The translations under genes and the position numbers were made by a program. From Lineus longissimus (taxonomy: Eukaryota; Nemertea; Pilidiophora; Heteronemertea; Lineidae), in NCBI RefSeq assembly GCF_910592395.1, contig NC_088311.1:17798501-17862500 (forward strand): a DNA stretch of 64,000 bases, written 5' to 3'. Below are positions 58,453 through 64,000 of this stretch, piece after piece (the stretch's first letter is position 1; the number at the start of each line of letters is the position of its first letter). The notes under the pieces are model-generated. The model was not told the DNA's origin and did not search any database. It saw nothing but the letters and a program-made list of their open reading frames with translations.

Positions 58453-58545
58453 GGCCTGTGTACACTGGACACATTTTAGGATACAAGTGGACACAACACA
58501 AGTGGATACACGATGTTTCCAAAAATGTCAATAGTGTACACAGGG
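58453..58545. mobile_element. 93-bp MITE with TAA target duplication
   Basis: GGCCTGTGTACACT and AGTGTACACAGGG ends, arms of about 23 bp, flanked by TAA (58450-58452, 58546-58548). Lies just outside the right arm. Confidence 0.75.
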
Positions 58546-58548
58546 TAA

Positions 58549-61020
58549 ACATTTTCTCGCGTTTTTCTAAGAGCTGAAACAAAAATTGGAAAAACGTCAA
58601 ACACGTTTAGAAAAAGAGTTTACTGATAACCCAGAGGAAGAACAAACACTGATGATAATGCAGTTAAAAGCCGCCCATTCCTTTAGTACAATTTCAATAA
58701 TGTGTCAATTCAATCATATAACAAGTTTTTGTATAATAGTTTCAAGTGAAAAGTGCCAGTGTTGTCTTTATTGTTAATTATGATAACAATATCTCGAGTT
58801 TGCGTTTGTTTTATACAATTAAGAGGAATAAATCATCAAGATTTCGCTTCTCAATAACCTTGAGGTTCTTGACCCCAGTTACTGATACTGCACATATAAA
58901 TTAGATAACCGATAATCCGTAAGAGCTGAGCAGCACTTGACGGGGTTGAGCAACTTCACACATATGACACAATGCAAATTCAGTCATGGTGTTTGACAAT
59001 GAGAGGACTCCATAACGTTATTTTCCCCCTACCTTGCCGTTAAAACAATTCAGGCATGCATGGCCGCACCAAGGGATAACATCCTATTGTTCTAAAGTCA
59101 CTTTTAACGGTCACTACTAGGGAAAATATTGATAACTTCGATCCCCTAAAACACCACCAGGGTGGTTGATGCCTATCCTGGCAAGGGCAAATAAATGTAA
59201 TGTTCCGTTTGCCCCGGAAAACTGGGAAGAGACGTTTGAACTGCTCGTCAATCACAAGGCAACAGTTATCAATGGCGATGTTTGGGGATTGGGTGTTTGA
59301 CGTAAACAACAAAGACATTCTGATTGCGTCTTCCTGCGTCAAATTCAATATTTCAAATACTTTATTCCTTAGTAAACTACTAGTCGATCACTAAGCCACA
59401 GTTATCAACGGCGAGGTTTGGGGATTGGGTGTTTGACGTAAAAAAACGAAGACATTCTGATTGCTTCTTCCTGCGTCAAATTCAAATATTCAAATTCTTT
59501 ATTGTGACTGCAAACATGCAAAAAGGGCTGCAGAGCCAAATATCATAACGGCGAATTTTCGCCGGTGGCAGACCACTGCAGATAAATTCACGTTTTCGAA
59601 GGTTTAGTGCGCCCTTGTAACCCAAGATGGCCGTTAGGTTACTAATGATGTTACCCGCATGCAGATGTGTTTTTAAAGACCGGTCACATAATTATTGATA
59701 TAGTAGTCCTAGAGAAAAAGCGAAAGCCTAATTTCCAGCTGAGGTACAAATACAATTAATTTGCACCAACGGGAGAGGGCGGATCGGAGGTGGTGAAGAG
59801 AATTATTTTTAGTTCGACCTATTCGTGATTAGTCCTCATTCGTTGTATTCTCTCCCACTGATATTGGCAGTCAGTCGCTGAGAAGCCAATTGAACACATC
59901 CCGAGCGCAAATGGCTGCCGGTGAGATCACTCAGCAAGTAGGTCAGTGACATTAGAAAATTCGGAAGAAAAGGCCGACCGACCAGTCTTTGTTTTCTCCA
60001 AAGTGGGTCAATAAACTTTTTTAATTTGACTGCTGTTGTTTTTTTTACACTTTCATGAAGTCCATCGCCAGATTTGGAGTCAAACTTCCACGAAGGCACC
60101 CACTGGATAGCTGCGGCTGAGACTGTCACCTATAGGTGCGCATGTGACCATCATCAGTAGTGGGTGCATGCATGGGTATGGATGCATACTGGAGGAAGGT
60201 GCCGTGAAAAAAGTTGACAATCGTGTGTACTTACTTTTAAGCATAGACCGTGGACAAATCCCTAAAACTAGATTGGCATCCTGAGGAAATCAGGGGCTTA
60301 TATTCGCTACTCCGACCCTGCTCACAAACAAACCCTGAGACATTTCCCCCTATTGGCTGAAGTACAGACGTACATCAATCACATTTAAGTCCGTGTCAGA
60401 GATTTAGCTTTCATCCTCGGTTGCAGTGCCGTATTTCTAGTGATTCGTATGAGCAGAGATGGAACTAAGAATCTTAGAATCGAGGTTGTAGTGCACACCT
60501 CGGAGAAGACAGTGCTTTCTATTCGGTTGGCAAAAGAAGGCAACCAATGAATTGCGAGTTTGGATATTATTGGTACAGTTGATTTAATTCCTATGATAAT
60601 AGCGACGCTCTGATTGGGTGGAAATAGCTTTTGCGCTCGAACTTGGCGCAAAAGACAAGGGGTAATGTTTCGGGGGTTTGAGTGCAGTGCTGGAAAAGCG
60701 AACATTAACCCCAGGTTACCTCAGGATGCTTTATTGGTAGACATAGCTTTTACAAAGACCTAACATGCCTAACGGACGTAGCAAGCTATTTATGACACGT
60801 CCTTCCCTTGCCGCGGGTCTTTCATCTTATATGAGCCTGTCTCGTATAAAAGCGGTTCTGAAATTACACGAGGTGATACTCAAGAACAGAGTTAATCATG
60901 TCTTATCTTATCTTCCTGGAAGGGCTCACCTGAAGGCTGTTGACCATTTATGACCTTATCCAATCAGACTTCAACGACAGCCATCAAAGTATTAGTACAT
61001 GTAGTTCTCAACCGTTTTAG
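58549..61020. other. Gene-free stretch
   Basis: No supportable gene. Contains the tandem duplication 59253-59510. Confidence 0.4.
59253..59510. repeat. Tandem duplication, about 130 bp
   Basis: Both units carry GTTTGGGGATTGGGTGTTTG and GACATTCTGATTGC. The second runs into CAAATTCTTTATTGTGACTG, which reads on minus as an AATAAAG-containing tail, possibly the end of a retroposed sequence. Confidence 0.7.
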
Positions 61021-61021
61021 T

Positions 61022-61830
61022 GATGACCGTCAGTAATTGGTATTCGAAAAAACTGGATCGCTGGACTGCTGGATTCACTTGATTGTGACTCATGGATAAC
61101 CACCACCTGGATTGGGGATCGCTCGGGAAATGGGATATGATATTCATCTGTATATAGATTGGTTGCTCTTCCCATTTTTAGGAGACAACTGAAGACTGTG
61201 CTTTTCACCCGGGCATATGAGTCAATGATGTAAAGCGCATGTGAGCAGATCATTACGACCTGGACCGTGCGTTATATAAATGCATATTTATATTACACTA
61301 CATTTACATACAAAATCAACAACTTGCTCTGAGCAGAGGCGTTCAAACATGTCTAAAGAGTACAATGTAGGCCTTTGTATCGACATCTTATGCACAGCCA
61401 CAGCTGCTGTAGCCGGCACTCCATGCTGTACAGTAGTGTAGCATACCGGTAGGCCTACCGCACATGTGCAATACCCAGCCTCATGCTGTCGTTATCACAA
61501 CTGTCTACTAATCAAATGTACTCCGACTAAAGTACATAATCATTCAAATATTGACTTAGGAAGTTTTGCAGCTACAACACAACCGTCTGTCAGCTTGTAG
61601 TTCATGTAGAACCGCCGGTAATAGCCCATGCAGCGATTTCTCTGGTGAAGGGTCTGAGACTGAGGAACCCATATTGGCAGTGCCAGTCTGTGCACTTGAA
61701 TCACATGGTGGGAAACGTTAGGGATTTGGGAATTGGCCAATCCATTCAGGCGGTGGTGATCCATGAGTCACAATCCAGTAAATCTAGCAGTCCAGTGATC
61801 CAGATTTTTCGAATACCCGTCAGGGATGGG
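61022..61830. repeat. Inverted-repeat pair enclosing a LINE 3' end
   Basis: Arms of about 90 bp: 61028-61115 (GGTATTCGAAAAAACTGGAT, GATTGTGACTCATGGAT) and 61735-61826 in inverse. It may be a foldback element or two opposed copies of one repeat. Confidence 0.7.
61145..61290 (+). mobile_element. CR1/L2-like LINE 3' end
   Basis: Reads LPIFRRQLKTVLFTRAYE, like the end of CR1/L2 ORF2 proteins, then a 3' UTR with GTAAAGCGC and GCGTTATATAAATGC. The GCGCTATATAAG tail of the SINE at 19.1 kb is similar. Confidence 0.5.
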
Positions 61831-61834
61831 TCAC

Positions 61835-63027
61835 TCCAGTTTTCGACATTACAATACTCCGTCATCACGGCGCAAAATTAGCAAATTTGTATTTTTCCGT
61901 AGTTGTTCCAGAAACAGGAGAGAACAGTTGTGCAGCAAGATCCAGCCTATTGTCAGACTGTATTATGCATTATATTCGGAATATTTCAGCGTAAGGGTTT
62001 GTGTCCCCTTACCTCTGAAACAGGATGTCGTGGTTCCGTCAAAGCTCTCTCCAAACTGTTCATCACTTTTGCATTACTCAAAAATGTTACTTTTCACTAA
62101 TAATAACAAACAACTCTACAGGGTGAATATTTGTGTAGGCTCGAAAAACATTCAAAAAATTTACAGAAGTTCAGAAACCACTTGTAATGAAGTATTTAGT
62201 GAAGTAAGACTCCATCCTAAATCTTGTAGTGTACCAACAAAAACTTGAAGAATATTGATGCTAAAACTCTTCTTGCGATAGAACAATGGACTGTGTAGTT
62301 TTCAGGAACGGAAAAAGGGACATTCTCCTGGCAATAGCATCAACTGGTTGAGTTTTATTCAAAACAAATATGTTTTGATCGATAACACTGCCACGTACCT
62401 TTTATCTCTTGCTAGCACATACCTATTTCATCACGAGAACGCAGTGTAACATGCCTCAGTTATCGCTCCATGATTGAAGTTTTCCGTTCGAATTGTTATC
62501 AGTGATCACCAGTCGTCCGATTGACCGAGTTCATTGTACTGTTCATTGCCAGGAGACTTTCTTCTCAAGAAATGAGACGAGCGTTCAGATGCTGGAGTAA
62601 ATTCACGTATATATTGGGCTATTAAAAGTTATAATCATCATAAAAAAGGGGAACCATACTTGGTGATCAGGTTTTTGATAATCCATGTGATCTACCCATT
62701 ACGAAAATCAGGACAAAAACAATTGATTCGGACGTGTATTACAAGTTCATGGTCGTGTAAAAGATTACATGTACAATAGCCCCATGCTGAAATTTACACG
62801 AGATTATTCATATCATAATTTTCTGATATATGTGCATAAATTTCAGCAATCTTCTTAGCGCCCATCTCTTAGCTGTGCAACATTAAAGCAGGAGTTTTTT
62901 TTGCAGATTAAAGGCGATATACTATGTAAACGCAATGCAACATTGATTTTCGAGCTTTTCCAGATATAATTTTTTGACTGGTCCACAATTTGTAAATTAG
63001 AGGCTCAAAAATTGTGTAGACACTCAC
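61835..63027. other. Gene-free stretch
   Basis: A 140-codon frame at 61826-62248 has no recognisable feature. Nothing else seen. Confidence 0.35.
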
Positions 63028-63174
63028 ACTAGTAGGAGGCTTTTTCCGACCTATCAACGCTTTCTCCAACTTTTTCCTGATTTCTTCGACATTGTCCGAC
63101 TTTTCTCCGACTTTGTCTAAAATGTCGGATTTCGAGAGGGCTTCCCAAAAAAGGCCATTAAATATCAAAGGCAT
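63028..63174 (-). CDS. Possible exon, unknown coiled-coil-like protein
   Basis: Opens MPLIFNGLFWEALSKSDILD and continues KVGEKSDNVEEIRKKLEKAL to a good donor AGT/GTGAGT, 49 codons. The Lys/Glu heptad-like spacing suggests an amphipathic helix. An acceptor-like CCTTTTTTGGGAAG lies within, so the exon may start there. Unrecognised. Confidence 0.3.
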
Positions 63175-63269
63175 TGTTAAGTGGGGTTACTGAGGTGTGA
63201 TGCCCAGCGTGACCCTAGGTGTGAATAGTAATATAGCTCATTTCCTTGGACCCTGTTCATGTCACACAT

Positions 63270-64000
63270 GGGTTCATCTGGGTTGGCCCACTCCATGTTC
63301 AAGCAGGGAGACTTTTACAAAAATAGGCCTCATTCTATAAATGGTAAGAAACAAAGACAACACTGAGTTATAAACAATTGGTCATGAAGAAGTTATTTTA
63401 CACAACTGTTAACACTTAGGCACAAAATACCTTGAAAAAAATGTTCTATTATTAACTATTATTTAGGCATTTTTAGAAAATCGCATTAGTGTAATTTGTG
63501 AAAATCGCATTTTAAATGTAAAACCTGATTTTTTTGTGTGAGTGTTTTAGTTTTGAGATTTTTCAGAAGGCACCAACAAATTCGAACTATACGAGCCATA
63601 CATTATTGCATAATCATTAGATTTGGCAGCCAATGCAATATGTGAGGCCTCCTATATACACCGCCAAGTACGATAGTACTGTAAGGATCTGTTAAATGTA
63701 CTTTTTCTGCTGCACTTGTTCAACTCTATGCAACATACATGTACTTTCGGATTCCTATTTTGCAAATAGATTTTAGAACGGCGAAAAATTTAAGCAGTTT
63801 AATATAAAAACAACTATATTACCAATGGTATTCAATATACACATACGTACTAGTCTGTATTATACATGTCATTGTAAATACTGTAAATTATCAAAAATTC
63901 TTGAATTCATAAGGCTTTGTTTCTTATGCTTTATCAAGTTAGGCCCATTTTTGTAAAAGTCTCCCTTGCTTGAACATGGAGTGGGCCAACCCAGATGCAC
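63270..64000. mobile_element. Inverted-repeat element, cut by the window end
   Basis: 63270-63353 (CATCTGGGTTGGCCCACTCC, GGGAGACTTTTACAAAAAT) is repeated in inverse at 63925-64000 with few differences. The interior is AT-rich and non-coding. The right boundary may lie beyond the window. Confidence 0.75.

Overview
The window is non-coding-rich eukaryotic DNA: spliced genes with GT/AG introns, intronless GPCRs, many short inverted-repeat transposons, a Ty3/gypsy retrotransposon and LINE/SINE debris. The repeat style, the lineage-specific GPCR array and the animal-type integrase and HECT genes suggest a marine invertebrate, perhaps a deuterostome (echinoderm, hemichordate or cephalochordate). 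That taxonomic guess is inference only.

0-9 kb: the 3' end of a LINE, split by a young Ty3/gypsy element (643-8921). The element has 366/370-bp LTRs, a 4-bp target duplication (TACT), a tRNA-Gln-type primer site, gag, and a pol broken by frame disruptions. 9.4-27 kb: a tandem array of rhodopsin-like GPCR genes on the minus strand. Two copies are intact (16085-17140, 23624-24649), one is a frameshifted pseudogene (10240-11264) and one a fragment (12652-12935), all carried in duplicated flanks. A SINE and a PIF/Harbinger remnant sit inside the array. 27-47 kb: mostly repeats, hairpins and a few orphan exon-like segments; no recognisable complete gene.

47-58.4 kb: the most interesting part. A four-exon DDE integrase gene (47950-52348, plus strand) and a HECT-type ubiquitin ligase C-terminal gene (57242-55955, minus strand, with a possible first exon at 57858) face each other. 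Both lie between inverted repeats at 47272-47748 and 58150-58420, and each gene starts about 200-300 bp inside an arm. This looks like a two-gene transposon of about 11 kb. The arms are only about 80-85% alike by eye, however, and a related repeat lies at 42.1 kb, so two independent repeat insertions remain possible. Each integrase intron carries its own non-autonomous transposon, and the gap between the genes is filled by two minisatellites.

58.4-64 kb: small inverted-repeat elements, a LINE 3' end and one exon-like segment. The right end of the window cuts an inverted-repeat element.
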